Shown: positions 1 to 7,493 of the stretch, in pieces | How the letters are laid out: every line of letters begins with the position of its first letter | Position numbering within the stretch: the stretch's first letter is position 1 | Assembly: GCA_900320865.1 (NCBI GenBank) | Contig: ONTT01000011.1 | Coordinates: 1-55,324 of the forward strand | Length of the DNA: 55,324 nt | Origin: an uncultured Bacteroidales bacterium | GTDB lineage: Bacteria > Bacteroidota > Bacteroidia > Bacteroidales > Paludibacteraceae | Direction: 5' to 3' | Translations under genes and position numbers: made by a program | Notes under the pieces: model-generated | The model's database searches: none | Seen by the model: only the letters and a program-made list of their open reading frames with translations | Told to the model about the DNA's origin: nothing

Positions 1-93
1 GGGCTTAGGATCTTTTTGTTTGTTACAGCACGTGCACGCGAATATAAGGAGCGTGCATGTAAACACCAAAAAATAAGACAAAAAACGACTTTT

Positions 94-129
94 CATGTGC
101 ACTAATAAACGGGCATTTATTTGCACATG
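94..129. repeat. CATGTGCA inverted repeat around a -33 element
   Basis: CATGTGCA at 94-101 is matched by TGCACATG at 122-129 across a 20-nt spacer. The right arm overlaps the TTTG (120-123) of the promoter at 120-151. This could be an operator or simply two facing promoter elements; no regulator gene is visible nearby. A second short inverted repeat (TGCACGC / GCGTGCA) lies just upstream. Confidence 0.3.
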
Positions 130-151
130 TCATTTTTTTGTTGTACCTTTG
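120..151 (+). promoter_or_regulatory. Bacteroidales-type promoter P1
   Basis: TTTG (120-123) and TACCTTTG (144-151) are separated by exactly 20 bp, the spacing seen at every other good promoter in this window. The -7 element overlaps a perfect 18-bp palindrome, CCTTTGCGGCCGCAAAGG (146-163). It points right but is followed by a terminator-like hairpin at 325-353 before ssb, so it may drive a short separate transcript. Confidence 0.6.
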
Positions 152-185
152 CGGCCGCAAAGGTTTTTCGGTGCTTTCGTAAAGT

Positions 186-305
186 ATGGAAGAATTAAAT
201 TTTGCTCAACTTAAATGCCCCTTTTTTTTGAGCACACCTCCTAAAATCGGTTACGGGTTACGGGTTACCGGTTATGGGTTACGGGGGATCGGCTTTTTAC
301 TTTGA
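186..305 (+). other. Possible 39-codon ORF in a short transcription unit
   Basis: An ATG at 186 opens 39 codons ending with TGA at 303-305. It lies between promoter P1 (-7 box ending at 151) and an intrinsic terminator (325-353). The heptamer array at 249-283 is read in frame as repeats of Gly-Tyr-Gly-Leu-Arg-Val type. Nothing else supports translation. The unit could equally be a small RNA of about 190 nt or a spurious ORF. Confidence 0.2.
249..283. repeat. Heptamer array, GGTTACG x5
   Basis: Five consecutive 7-bp units (GGTTACG, GGTTACG, GGTTACC, GGTTATG, GGTTACG) lie in the intergenic region upstream of ssb. This is one of 27 arrays with the same 7-bp period in the window. Confidence 0.9.
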
Positions 306-324
306 GCGAAACGGTCTTTCTACT

Positions 325-353
325 AAAAAATCGCTCTCGTGCGATTTTTTTTT
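325..353 (+). terminator. Intrinsic terminator between P1 unit and ssb promoter
   Basis: AAAAAATCGC (325-334), loop TCTCGT, GCGATTTTTT (341-350) plus further T. The perfect 10-bp stem with a T run would end transcripts from P1. The ssb -33 element (351-354) begins within its T tail. Confidence 0.7.
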
Positions 354-382
354 GCATATGTCAAAAAAAAGCAGTAACTTTG
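351..382 (+). promoter_or_regulatory. ssb promoter
   Basis: TTTG (351-354), 20-bp spacer beginning CATATGTC, TAACTTTG (375-382). Transcription would start near 388, giving a leader of about 50 nt before the ssb ATG at 440. Confidence 0.8.
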
Positions 383-439
383 CAGCGCAAAAATTTTTGA
401 ACGAACGCATTACTAACAACAAACAATTCATTTAATCTT

Positions 440-907
440 ATGTCAAGCGTAAACAAAGTGATTTTGATTGGTAACGTAGGCGCAGACCCTGAAGTACGTT
501 ACTTGGACAGAGGCGTAGCAATTGCCACCTTTAATTTAGCGACCACGGAGCGTGGTTACACGATGCAGAACGGAACGCAAGTGCCGGATGTGACGGAATG
601 GCATTCCGTAGTTCTATGGCGCAACTTAGCGGAATGGGCGCAGCAGAATCTTCGCAAGAGCATGAAAGTGTATGTAGAGGGCAAACTGAAAACACGCGCA
701 TGGGAGAAAGACGGTCAGATTCGACGCAAGACGGAAGTGATCGCAGAGAACATCCAGATTCTCTATCGTCCGGAGCAATACAAGCGCAACGACGGACTGA
801 ACACCGCCCCCCTCAATGACGAGGTGCGCGCGGAAGAACCTATTCAGGAACCCCAAGAACAGACACCCGAAGCAGGCAGCGGATTTTTCAACGGATTATT
901 CAGATGA
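440..907 (+). CDS. ssb: Single-stranded DNA-binding protein
   Basis: SSB binds single-stranded DNA during replication, repair and recombination. Residues 1-110 form the OB-fold domain: the N-terminus SSVNKVILIGNVGADPEVRY and the later TEWHSVVLW stretch are family hallmarks. The tail (about 110-155) is acidic and Glu/Pro/Gln-rich. Length (155 residues) fits bacterial SSBs. Oddly, the protein ends GSGFFNGLFR, so the usual acidic tip ending in Pro-Phe, which docks partner enzymes, is not present; only the aromatic end is reminiscent of it. The stop overlaps the next start (ATGA at 904-907), so the acyltransferase is probably translationally coupled. It has its own promoter at 351-382. Confidence 0.95.
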   Translation: MSSVNKVILIGNVGADPEVRYLDRGVAIATFNLATTERGYTMQNGTQVPDVTEWHSVVLWRNLAEWAQQNLRKSMKVYVEGKLKTRAWEKDGQIRRKTEVIAENIQILYRPEQYKRNDGLNTAPLNDEVRAEEPIQEPQEQTPEAGSGFFNGLFR

Positions 908-1863
908 CCAACAAAGAACGTTACATAGAATGGGCAGCCACACAGGAGTTTCTGCCGATCTCGATGCAGCCTTGGTGGCTTGATGCCGTATGTGCAGGCA
1001 AAGAATGGAACGTGCTGTTCGCCGAAGATGAGAACAAGAACATCCTCGGTATGATGCCCTACCTGCTGCGCAAGCGGTTATGGTACAAGTATATCGTGAT
1101 GCCTGTTCTCTCGCAGTCAGGCGGTATATGGGTAACTCCGGAAGTGACAGGAGACCGATGGAAAGTAGCGGAGGTATGCCGCCAGATCAAAGAGCAGTTG
1201 GATGGCATGCACCTGGCGTATTACTACCAGCAGTATATCCCGGGTAGCCTATGCGTAGATGCGCTGAAGGCGCTGGGTTTCAAGGCCAAAGAACGTATCA
1301 CTTATCGCGTAGAGGACCTGAGCGACCTGGATGCCCTCATTGCTTCGTTTAGCAAGAACAAACGTCGTCAGTTACAGAAAGCGCTTAGTCTGCATGCGGA
1401 GCGGAAGATGGATATCGAGGAGTTTTACCGGTTCCATGAACGCTGTCTGGAGTCCCGCAAGCGTCAATGCAGTTACACGCGCGAGTTCCTTATAGTATTA
1501 GAGCGCAAAGCGAGACGACTCAAGCAATGCGAGATCATCTCTATTCATAATGCGGATGGACAACCGTATGCCGCGGCGTTCCTGGTTTGGGACAGTAGGT
1601 ATATGTACTATCTGATTCCGACGTACGATGCGGCGTTCAAGGACTCGGGAGCTTCTGCGCTGTTAGCTCTCGAGGCGATGAAACTTGCGCGTGAGAAGCA
1701 TGTGCATTTTGATTTCGAAGGCTCGATGGAACGCGGCATAGCAAACCACTACAAGCAGTTCGGTTCCACACCTGTTACCTATTTCGCCGTAGAGAAATAC
1801 TATAAACCGCTCTTCCGCCTCGCGATCTGGATTCAGAAGTTACGCGAGTGGAAATACAGGTAA
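904..1863 (+). CDS. FemAB/GNAT-like acyltransferase
   Basis: This 319-residue protein resembles the FemAB-like GNAT family (two tandem GNAT-type folds), which transfer acyl or aminoacyl groups. The N-terminal half has the typical pattern SMQPWWLDAVCAGKEWNVLF followed by a short strand-rich domain. The central FSKNKRRQLQKAL (about 148-160) and the later YYLIPTYDAAFKDSGASALL and HFDFEGSM stretches (about 235-280) match the acyl-CoA-binding half of such proteins. No signal peptide is seen, so it is cytoplasmic. The neighbouring glycosyltransferases suggest cell-envelope or glycan modification, but the substrate cannot be read from the sequence. Confidence 0.75.
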   Translation: MTNKERYIEWAATQEFLPISMQPWWLDAVCAGKEWNVLFAEDENKNILGMMPYLLRKRLWYKYIVMPVLSQSGGIWVTPEVTGDRWKVAEVCRQIKEQLDGMHLAYYYQQYIPGSLCVDALKALGFKAKERITYRVEDLSDLDALIASFSKNKRRQLQKALSLHAERKMDIEEFYRFHERCLESRKRQCSYTREFLIVLERKARRLKQCEIISIHNADGQPYAAAFLVWDSRYMYYLIPTYDAAFKDSGASALLALEAMKLAREKHVHFDFEGSMERGIANHYKQFGSTPVTYFAVEKYYKPLFRLAIWIQKLREWKYR

Positions 1864-1866
1864 TTA

Positions 1867-1894
1867 ACAATATACAATGAACAATGCACAACGG
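1867..1894. repeat. Heptamer array, ACAATGN x4
   Basis: Units ACAATAT, ACAATGA, ACAATGC and ACAACGG follow directly after the acyltransferase stop codon. Confidence 0.8.
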
Positions 1895-1971
1895 GCTATT
1901 TATGTTTAGTACAAAATTCTAAGATTCGTACGGTTCTTTAAGTTTTATACAAAACTTGCCAGGATGCCTTG

Positions 1972-1999
1972 TGAATTGTAAATTATAAATTGTAAATTG
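1972..1999. repeat. Heptamer array, TAAATTG x4, holding the GT4 start codon
   Basis: Units TGAATTG, TAAATTA, TAAATTG, TAAATTG. The TTG of the last unit (1997-1999) is the only plausible start codon of the downstream glycosyltransferase, so the array sets its translation start. Confidence 0.85.
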
Positions 2000-3058
2000 A
2001 AAGTCCTCTTTCTCACACCGTGGTATCCTTCAAAGAAGGATGAGATGTCCGGTCTCTTCGTGCGCAAGCACGTGGAGGCCGTTCGTGCACAAGGGGTAGA
2101 GGTACGCGTGATCTTCGCTGAGTCATGGCGCGAGACGGGACGGCAATGGAAGGCCTTGCGGCGCGAAGGATGGATACCGGATGTGGTGCAGCTGAATGTG
2201 ATTCAGAAGCAGGGCCTGTTGGCTCTATGGTTGAAGAAACGCTATGGGATTCCGTATGTGATCGTAGAGCACTGGAGTGGTTATCTGCCGGAGAACGGGA
2301 TGTTTAAGCGGCTGTCGGCGATCAAGAAACGGATCTATCGCCGTATCGCCGCGCAAGCGGAACAGGTGCTTTGCGTGAGTCAGCGGTTGCAGCAGGCCAT
2401 GCAGGACTGTGGCATCCGGGCGCAGCAATGGGGACTGATTGATAATGTGGTGGATGGGTTTTTCTTCGAAAAAGTAGAAAGTAAAAAGACAAAAGTAGAA
2501 AGTAAAAAGACAAAAGTAGAAAGTAGAAAGACTCTGCTGCATGTGAGTTGTTTTGACGAACGGGCGAAGAATGTGAAGGGATTGTTGCGGGCCGCGAAGA
2601 TGCTGAGCGAGAAACGGCAAGACTGGAAATTGGTACTGGTAGGAACGGGAGCGGACTATGAGGACGTTCGTGCGTTTGCAGACACGTTAGACATACCAGA
2701 AGGATTGCTGGAATGGACAGGTGAGTTGACGCCGAGAGAAGTGGCGGAGAAGATGCACGAGGTCGATGCGTTTGTGCTGAGTAGCCGATATGAGACATAC
2801 AGCGTCGTGTTAGCGGAAGCCGCAGCAGCAGGGTTACCCATACTGAGCACTCCGGTTGGTATTGCAGAAGGAGTCGCAGATCTGATTGTACCACAAGAGA
2901 TCGCACAGAACAAACCGGGCACTTTCGCTGAGTTTATGGAAGCCATCTGCTTTCAGCCGTCAGAAGTCAGAAGTCAGGAATCAGCACGGTTCAAGGCAGA
3001 GACAATAGGCAAGAAACTGGTAGATATCTATGATAGCTGTTTGCATCGCGACATATAA
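1997..3058 (+). CDS. Glycosyltransferase family 4 protein
   Basis: A GT-B fold glycosyltransferase (GT4) that would move a nucleotide-sugar-derived sugar onto a glycan or lipid acceptor. The N-terminus MKVLFLTPWYPSKKDEMSG is the typical acceptor-domain opening. The donor domain follows, with LVLVGTGADYEDVRA and the E-x7-E pattern ETYSVVLAE near residue 265. The start is TTG, placed within a heptamer array; no ATG gives the conserved N-terminus. Residues about 159-179 are an insertion of three KVESKKT-type heptapeptides encoded by nine 7-bp DNA units between the acceptor and donor domains, a tolerant linker. A second array (2959-2986) lies near the C-terminus. It overlaps the next glycosyltransferase by 29 bases, implying coupled expression. 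Confidence 0.88.
   Translation: MKVLFLTPWYPSKKDEMSGLFVRKHVEAVRAQGVEVRVIFAESWRETGRQWKALRREGWIPDVVQLNVIQKQGLLALWLKKRYGIPYVIVEHWSGYLPENGMFKRLSAIKKRIYRRIAAQAEQVLCVSQRLQQAMQDCGIRAQQWGLIDNVVDGFFFEKVESKKTKVESKKTKVESRKTLLHVSCFDERAKNVKGLLRAAKMLSEKRQDWKLVLVGTGADYEDVRAFADTLDIPEGLLEWTGELTPREVAEKMHEVDAFVLSSRYETYSVVLAEAAAAGLPILSTPVGIAEGVADLIVPQEIAQNKPGTFAEFMEAICFQPSEVRSQESARFKAETIGKKLVDIYDSCLHRDI
2471..2533. repeat. In-frame heptamer array in GT4 gene, 9 units
   Basis: Nine 7-bp units with a 21-bp super-period: AAAGTAG, AAAGTAA, AAAGACA, the same three again, then AAAGTAG, AAAGTAG, AAAGACT. Total length is 63 bp, so the reading frame is kept and 21 residues are added (KVESKKT-like, three times). Confidence 0.95.
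2959..2986. repeat. In-frame heptamer array in GT4 gene, GTCAGAA x4
   Basis: Units GTCAGAA, GTCAGAA, GTCAGGA, ATCAGCA encode a Ser-Glu-Val-Arg-Ser-Gln-Glu stretch close to the C-terminus of the glycosyltransferase. Confidence 0.85.
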
Positions 3059-3803
3059 TCACGAGGCGTTTATTGCGCAAGCGATAGAGAGCGTGCTGGC
3101 GCAGGTATGCGATGAACCCATACGGGTTTATATCGGTGACGACGCTTCAACGGACGGGACGCGGGCTGTATGCGAGCAGTACGCTGCTCAAGACGAGCGC
3201 ATCGTCTATATCCGCCGTCCGAAGAACTTAGGTCTAAGTGCCAACACCATCGATCTTTACCGGCGCATCATGGCAGACGGAGCGGAATACATCGCGATGT
3301 TAGACGGAGATGACTATTGGACGGACGAGAAGAAGTTGCAGCGGCAAGTGGATTATCTGCGCGAGCACCCGGAAGTAGGGTTCGTGCACACAGCAGCCGA
3401 AGGTCAAGGAGATGAGACGATACCTACCGGAGACATGAGTCAGTGCTACGACCGTTCGGGTGCAAGACAGACCAACAGTACCGTGCTTTTCCGTGCGTCT
3501 TTGCTACACGAAGCGGACCTGGCGGAGATCGAGCAACAAGGATTTCCGGTATTGGACTATCCACTTTACGGCATCTTCTCGCAGCATACGCAATTCGGTT
3601 ATCTGCCTATAGCGACGGCGGTCTGGCGAGAGCATATTTCCGTATCACGTCCATCGTCCGTCGGAGCACAAATACGTTACAAAAAAGAACGAATCAGGAT
3701 ATGGCATTGGCTCGATAAAAAATACAACGGGCACTTCCATTTTCGTTGGTATCGTGCGATTTTATGGTATTTATGGCAAATTTTTTACATTTTATTTGCA
3801 TAA
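3030..3803 (+). CDS. Glycosyltransferase family 2 protein
   Basis: A GT-A fold glycosyltransferase. The N-terminus IAVCIATYNHEAFIAQAIES is the nucleotide-sugar entry strand. DDASTDGT (about 38-45) and DGDDYW (about 92-97, the DxD metal site) are clear GT2 motifs. The 257-residue protein is soluble except for a hydrophobic C-terminal stretch. It starts inside the end of the upstream GT4 gene, so the two probably act in one glycan pathway, perhaps surface polysaccharide. Acceptor and donor are unknown. Confidence 0.88.
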   Translation: MIAVCIATYNHEAFIAQAIESVLAQVCDEPIRVYIGDDASTDGTRAVCEQYAAQDERIVYIRRPKNLGLSANTIDLYRRIMADGAEYIAMLDGDDYWTDEKKLQRQVDYLREHPEVGFVHTAAEGQGDETIPTGDMSQCYDRSGARQTNSTVLFRASLLHEADLAEIEQQGFPVLDYPLYGIFSQHTQFGYLPIATAVWREHISVSRPSSVGAQIRYKKERIRIWHWLDKKYNGHFHFRWYRAILWYLWQIFYILFA

Positions 3804-3826
3804 ATAAAAAAATTGTTGTATCTTTG
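3795..3826 (+). promoter_or_regulatory. Promoter of the TonB-type gene
   Basis: TTTG (3795-3798), 20-bp spacer, TATCTTTG (3819-3826). The -33 element overlaps the end of the upstream glycosyltransferase gene. The leader to the ATG at 3866 is about 33 nt. Confidence 0.8.
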
Positions 3827-3865
3827 CAGCCAGTTTTACTAATTACGACCTAAAAAACACAAGAT

Positions 3866-4543
3866 ATGCAAGTCAAGAAATCTGAAAAAGCCAGTTTGGA
3901 GAAGGACAAACTCGTCTATGTACTGATGGGTTTGGTTTTCGTGCTCAGCCTCGTTTACGTAGCGCTTGAGTGGACTGAGAAAGAGGTGACTAAGTATGAA
4001 GTGACCGACACCGAATTCCTCTTTGAGGAAGAAGTAGAGATTCAACAGACGAGTCAAGAGACTCCTCCTCCTCCCCCACCCCCTGCTGTACAGGAAGTGG
4101 AAGTGCTGAACGTAGTGGAAGATAACGTCGAGACCGAGTCTATCGAGGTGAACACCGAGGAGACCGAGCAAGAGGTTGTTATCGCAGCGCCGGTAGAGGC
4201 TCCTGTTGAGGAAGAGGAAGAAGAGGTTGTCTTCGTCGTTGTAGAGAAGATGCCGGAGTTCCCTGGTGGACAACAAGCGTTATTCAAATATCTGAGCGAG
4301 AACGTGAAGTATCCGGTTATCGCACAGGAGAACGGTATCCAAGGTCGTGTGATCTGCCAGTTCGTCGTTAACCGTGACGGTTCGATCGTCGATGTAGAAG
4401 TCGTTCGTTCCGGTGGTGATCCTTCGCTGGACAAAGAGGCGGTTCGCGTCATCAAGTCCATGCCGAAATGGAAACCGGGTCAACAACGTGGCAAACCCGT
4501 GCGCGTGAAATATACCGTGCCGGTTAACTTCAAGCTCCAATAG
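3866..4543 (+). CDS. tonB: Energy transducer TonB
   Basis: A TonB-family protein that carries proton-motive energy from the ExbBD complex in the inner membrane to TonB-dependent outer-membrane receptors. One membrane helix lies near residues 17-38 (YVLMGLVFVLSLVYVAL). A run of seven prolines follows (about 69-75), then a Glu/Val-rich periplasmic spacer. The C-terminal TonB domain (about 128-225) has the typical KMPEFPGGQQALFKYL start and the VKYTVPVNFKL end. No exbB or exbD lies nearby. Several Bacteroidetes TonB paralogues usually exist, so the receptor at 24918-27140 need not be its partner. Confidence 0.9.
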   Translation: MQVKKSEKASLEKDKLVYVLMGLVFVLSLVYVALEWTEKEVTKYEVTDTEFLFEEEVEIQQTSQETPPPPPPPAVQEVEVLNVVEDNVETESIEVNTEETEQEVVIAAPVEAPVEEEEEEVVFVVVEKMPEFPGGQQALFKYLSENVKYPVIAQENGIQGRVICQFVVNRDGSIVDVEVVRSGGDPSLDKEAVRVIKSMPKWKPGQQRGKPVRVKYTVPVNFKLQ

Positions 4544-4594
4544 TCGATCGGATCGACACCTGTTAAAGCCATTCGGCGAAAGCCATGCGGATAC

Positions 4595-6691
4595 ATGGAT
4601 TTAGCTTATAGAGATATAACCTATTGTAAGAATGTCGGCGCTAAGCGTGCCGACATTCTTCGTAAAGAACTGAGTGTGAACACCGCACTCGAGTTGCTGG
4701 TGAAGTGTCCGCCGTACAAGTATATCGACCGCAGTCGGTTCTATAAGATAGCCGAGTTAGACGACGAAGATACATATGTTCAAATTGTCGGCGAAGTGAC
4801 GGAATGGCATACGATAGGTATCGGTAAGGCGCAGCGACTTAGTGCCACGTTCTTCGACGGCACGCATCAATGCGAGTTAGTCTGGTTCCAGGGTGTCAAG
4901 TACGTCAAGTTACAGCGTAATGTGCCCTATTTGCTCTTTGGAAAGCCGTCCCGCTTTAATCATATCTATAACTTCGTTCATCCGGAACTGACACCGATGA
5001 GTAAGGTGACTCCGGAGATGACGCAGGGCTTGGAGCCGTACTACAACACGACGGAGACCATGAAACGGCATGGTCTCAACTCCAAAGCCATACGCTCGAT
5101 CATCGCGGAGCTGTTGCCGGATCTGAAGCAAGGTATTCCCGATACGATAGGCGCGGATATATTACAACGCTATCGGTTGATGAGTCTGACGGATGCGCTG
5201 ATCAATGTGCATTTCCCGAAGGACTCGCTCTCGATGCAGAATGCCCGCGCTCGGCTGAAGTTCGAAGAGCTGTTCTACATCCAGCTTCAGATCCTGCGTG
5301 TGATGAAACGTAGGGAGCAGAATCCGGGTTATACTTTCCCGCTGGTTGGCAGTCGTTTTCATGCGTTGTATAAATCCCTGCCCTTCGACCTGACGGGCGC
5401 GCAGAAACGGGTGATTCATGAGATTCACGACGACCTGAAGAGCGGCCACCAGATGAATCGCTTGCTGCAAGGCGATGTGGGTTCGGGTAAGACCTTAGTA
5501 GCGTTGTTATGCTGTCTGTTGGCGGTAGATAACGGGTATCAGGCCTGTATCATGGCGCCGACAGAGATCTTGGCGAACCAGCATTACGAGACGTTGAAGA
5601 AATTCCTGGCCCCTCTGGGTGATAAGGTACATGTAGCGTTATTGACAGGTTCGACGAGCGCGAAGAACCGTGTGCCGATTCATAACGGTTTGATGAACGG
5701 AACGATTCATATCCTGATAGGTACGCACGCGCTATTGGAGGATAATGTACAATGGCAGAACTTGGGATTTGTGGTGATTGATGAGCAACACCGCTTCGGC
5801 GTGGCGCAACGGGCAAAACTTTGGAGCAAGAATCAAACACCGCCTCATATCTTAGTTATGACAGCGACGCCTATACCGCGTACGTTAGCCATGACGGTTT
5901 ATGGCGATTTGCAGGTGAGTATCATCGATGAGTTACCGCCGGGACGTAAGCCGATTCAGACCGTTCACTATTCGCTGCAACGCCGCGCACAGGTCTATTC
6001 CTTCATCCGCAAGCAGATACAGGAAGGCAGGCAGGTGTATGTGGTCTATCCGCTGATTAAGGAGAACGAGAAGATGGACCTGCTGGATCTGCAGAACGGC
6101 TTTAATGAGCTATGCGAGGCTTTTCCGGATTGCAAGATCTCGATGGTTCACGGGCAGATGAAGGCCGCAGACAAAGACCTGCAGATGCAGCGGTTTGTAA
6201 GCGGCGAGACTCAGATATTAGTGGCGACGACAGTGATTGAAGTGGGTGTGAACGTGCCGAATGCGACGGTAATGATGATTCAGAATGCGGAGCGGTTCGG
6301 GTTGAGTCAGTTGCACCAGTTACGCGGTCGAGTAGGTCGCGGAGGAGACCAGAGTTATTGTTTGCTTCTGACCGACCAGGAGTTGAGTAAAGAAACCCGT
6401 AAGCGCATGGATATCATGGTAGCTACGAATGATGGTTTCCGCATCGCCGAGGCAGACTTGGCTCTACGCGGCCCGGGTGATTTACAGGGAACGCTGCAGT
6501 CCGGAACGCCGTTTGAACTGCATATAGCGAATTTAGCGACGGATGGTCAGATAATAACGTTGGCACGTCAGGCCGCCAAAGAGATACTGGATAAAGATCC
6601 CCTTTTGGAAGATCAAATGAACCGAATTTACAAGCATCAATTGGATATTCTGCGCGTAAAACAGAGTTTCAATTGGAGCGAAATCAGTTAA
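4595..6691 (+). CDS. recG: ATP-dependent DNA helicase RecG
   Basis: RecG remodels stalled replication forks and Holliday junctions. At 698 residues it has the normal length. The first 190 or so residues are the wedge/OB region (VQIVGEVTEWHTIG). The motor follows: LTGAQKRVIHEI, Walker A GDVGSGKT (near residue 298), DEQH box with HRFGVAQR, TATPIPRTLAMT, and in the second motor domain QLRGRVGRG. Downstream of the RGRVGRG motif is the RecG-type C-terminus with LRGPGDLQGTLQSG. It lies 51 bases after the TonB gene and has no obvious promoter of its own. Confidence 0.97.
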   Translation: MDLAYRDITYCKNVGAKRADILRKELSVNTALELLVKCPPYKYIDRSRFYKIAELDDEDTYVQIVGEVTEWHTIGIGKAQRLSATFFDGTHQCELVWFQGVKYVKLQRNVPYLLFGKPSRFNHIYNFVHPELTPMSKVTPEMTQGLEPYYNTTETMKRHGLNSKAIRSIIAELLPDLKQGIPDTIGADILQRYRLMSLTDALINVHFPKDSLSMQNARARLKFEELFYIQLQILRVMKRREQNPGYTFPLVGSRFHALYKSLPFDLTGAQKRVIHEIHDDLKSGHQMNRLLQGDVGSGKTLVALLCCLLAVDNGYQACIMAPTEILANQHYETLKKFLAPLGDKVHVALLTGSTSAKNRVPIHNGLMNGTIHILIGTHALLEDNVQWQNLGFVVIDEQHRFGVAQRAKLWSKNQTPPHILVMTATPIPRTLAMTVYGDLQVSIIDELPPGRKPIQTVHYSLQRRAQVYSFIRKQIQEGRQVYVVYPLIKENEKMDLLDLQNGFNELCEAFPDCKISMVHGQMKAADKDLQMQRFVSGETQILVATTVIEVGVNVPNATVMMIQNAERFGLSQLHQLRGRVGRGGDQSYCLLLTDQELSKETRKRMDIMVATNDGFRIAEADLALRGPGDLQGTLQSGTPFELHIANLATDGQIITLARQAAKEILDKDPLLEDQMNRIYKHQLDILRVKQSFNWSEIS

Positions 6692-6739
6692 AATAATAAA
6701 AACCGACGCGGCGATGGGATATAACCGCCACTAAGAACA

Positions 6740-7204
6740 ATGAAAAAGTTCCTATTCTCTGCTATTGTAGCTTGTTTCTGCTTCGTAATGAATGCACAGG
6801 CGTTGAACCCTCAGCAAACAAAACTGAGAGATGACATCCAAAATTTCTTGAATGAGGAAGGTTTCCGCGCTGAGATTGACAGCGATGGTGATATCAAGTT
6901 CAAACGCGAGGGGCTTACCTGGTTCGTTGTAATGTCTTCTACAGATGTTGATCCGATGTTCATCGTACTGATGCGTATGCACCCGTATGGCGAGATCACG
7001 AAAGAGAATCTGACTCCGATCTTGAACGAAATCAACTCCTGGAAAGGTGTGAAGATCTATTTGGGCGAGAAGAGTTATTCCTATCGTGCAGAGTTGTATG
7101 TCAATTCGGCAGAACCGTTCAAGGCTGCGTTCTATAAGTTAGCGAGCCAAATCGATAACATGTCATCAGACGTCATCTCTATTTTAAGCAACGCTAACAA
7201 ATAA
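6740..7204 (+). CDS. Small exported protein, YbjN-like
   Basis: The 154-residue product starts with a signal peptide (KKFLFSAIVACFCFVMNAQA, about residues 2-21, cleavage after AQA). The remaining 130 residues alternate strands and helices in a way that recalls the YbjN/type III chaperone-like fold (FLNEEGFRAEIDSDGDIKFK, then VDPMFIVLMRMHPY). That link is by pattern only. It is probably periplasmic, and its function is unknown. It follows recG by 48 bases in the same direction and ends at a strong terminator. Confidence 0.75.
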   Translation: MKKFLFSAIVACFCFVMNAQALNPQQTKLRDDIQNFLNEEGFRAEIDSDGDIKFKREGLTWFVVMSSTDVDPMFIVLMRMHPYGEITKENLTPILNEINSWKGVKIYLGEKSYSYRAELYVNSAEPFKAAFYKLASQIDNMSSDVISILSNANK

Positions 7205-7225
7205 TTTTGCGAACAAATAGCAAAA

Positions 7226-7257
7226 AATAAAGGACTCACCGAAGTGGGTCCTTTATT
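7226..7257. terminator. Bidirectional terminator
   Basis: AATAAAGGACTCAC (7226-7239), loop CGAA, GTGGGTCCTTTATT (7244-7257), with one G-T pair. An A run on the left and T-rich right side let it serve both the gene ending at 7204 and rpsU ending at 7279 on the other strand. Confidence 0.8.
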
Positions 7258-7278
7258 TGTAATGATTGAGGTCATTCA

Positions 7279-7473
7279 TTACATATCGTCATGAGCGTGC
7301 AACGACTGCACATACTTCGCATGTGCCATCTTCACACGTTTCAGCTCGCTCGGTTTGTCGAACTGTTGGCGACGACGGAGCTCTTTAACGACACCCGTCT
7401 TATCGAATTTGCGTTTGAATTTCTTAATCGCGCGCTCGATGTTCTCACCTTCTTTAACAGGAACGATAATCAT
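7279..7473 (-). CDS. rpsU: 30S ribosomal protein bS21
   Basis: bS21 is a small basic protein of the 30S subunit, near the anti-Shine-Dalgarno end of 16S rRNA. The 64-residue product (MIIVPVKEGENIERAIKKFK at the start, many Lys/Arg) matches the family. A longer ORF to 7530 runs through a tRNA gene and is wrong. The chosen ATG has a strong Shine-Dalgarno site, AAAGGAGGT (7481-7489), spaced 7 nt. This is exceptional here, since other genes lack one. In Bacteroidetes the anti-SD is known to be masked by ribosomal proteins including bS21, and the SD of rpsU lets bS21-free ribosomes make more bS21, an autogenous loop. The only visible promoter lies before the tRNA-Leu gene just upstream. Confidence 0.96.
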   Translation of the reverse strand: MIIVPVKEGENIERAIKKFKRKFDKTGVVKELRRRQQFDKPSELKRVKMAHAKYVQSLHAHDDM

Positions 7474-7480
7474 TGCATTC

Positions 7481-7489
7481 ACCTCCTTT
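7481..7489 (-). promoter_or_regulatory. Strong Shine-Dalgarno site of rpsU
   Basis: On the minus strand AAAGGAGGT precedes the rpsU ATG (7471-7473) by 7 nt and begins only 4 nt after the tRNA-Leu discriminator base. I see no comparable SD at other starts in the window. Confidence 0.9.
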
Positions 7490-7493
7490 CTTG

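Noticed and set aside
146-163. CCTTTGCGGCCGCAAAGG as an intrinsic terminator
   Set aside because: It can form a hairpin followed by T, but it overlaps a promoter -7 box and no gene ends just upstream in the window; recorded as a palindrome only.
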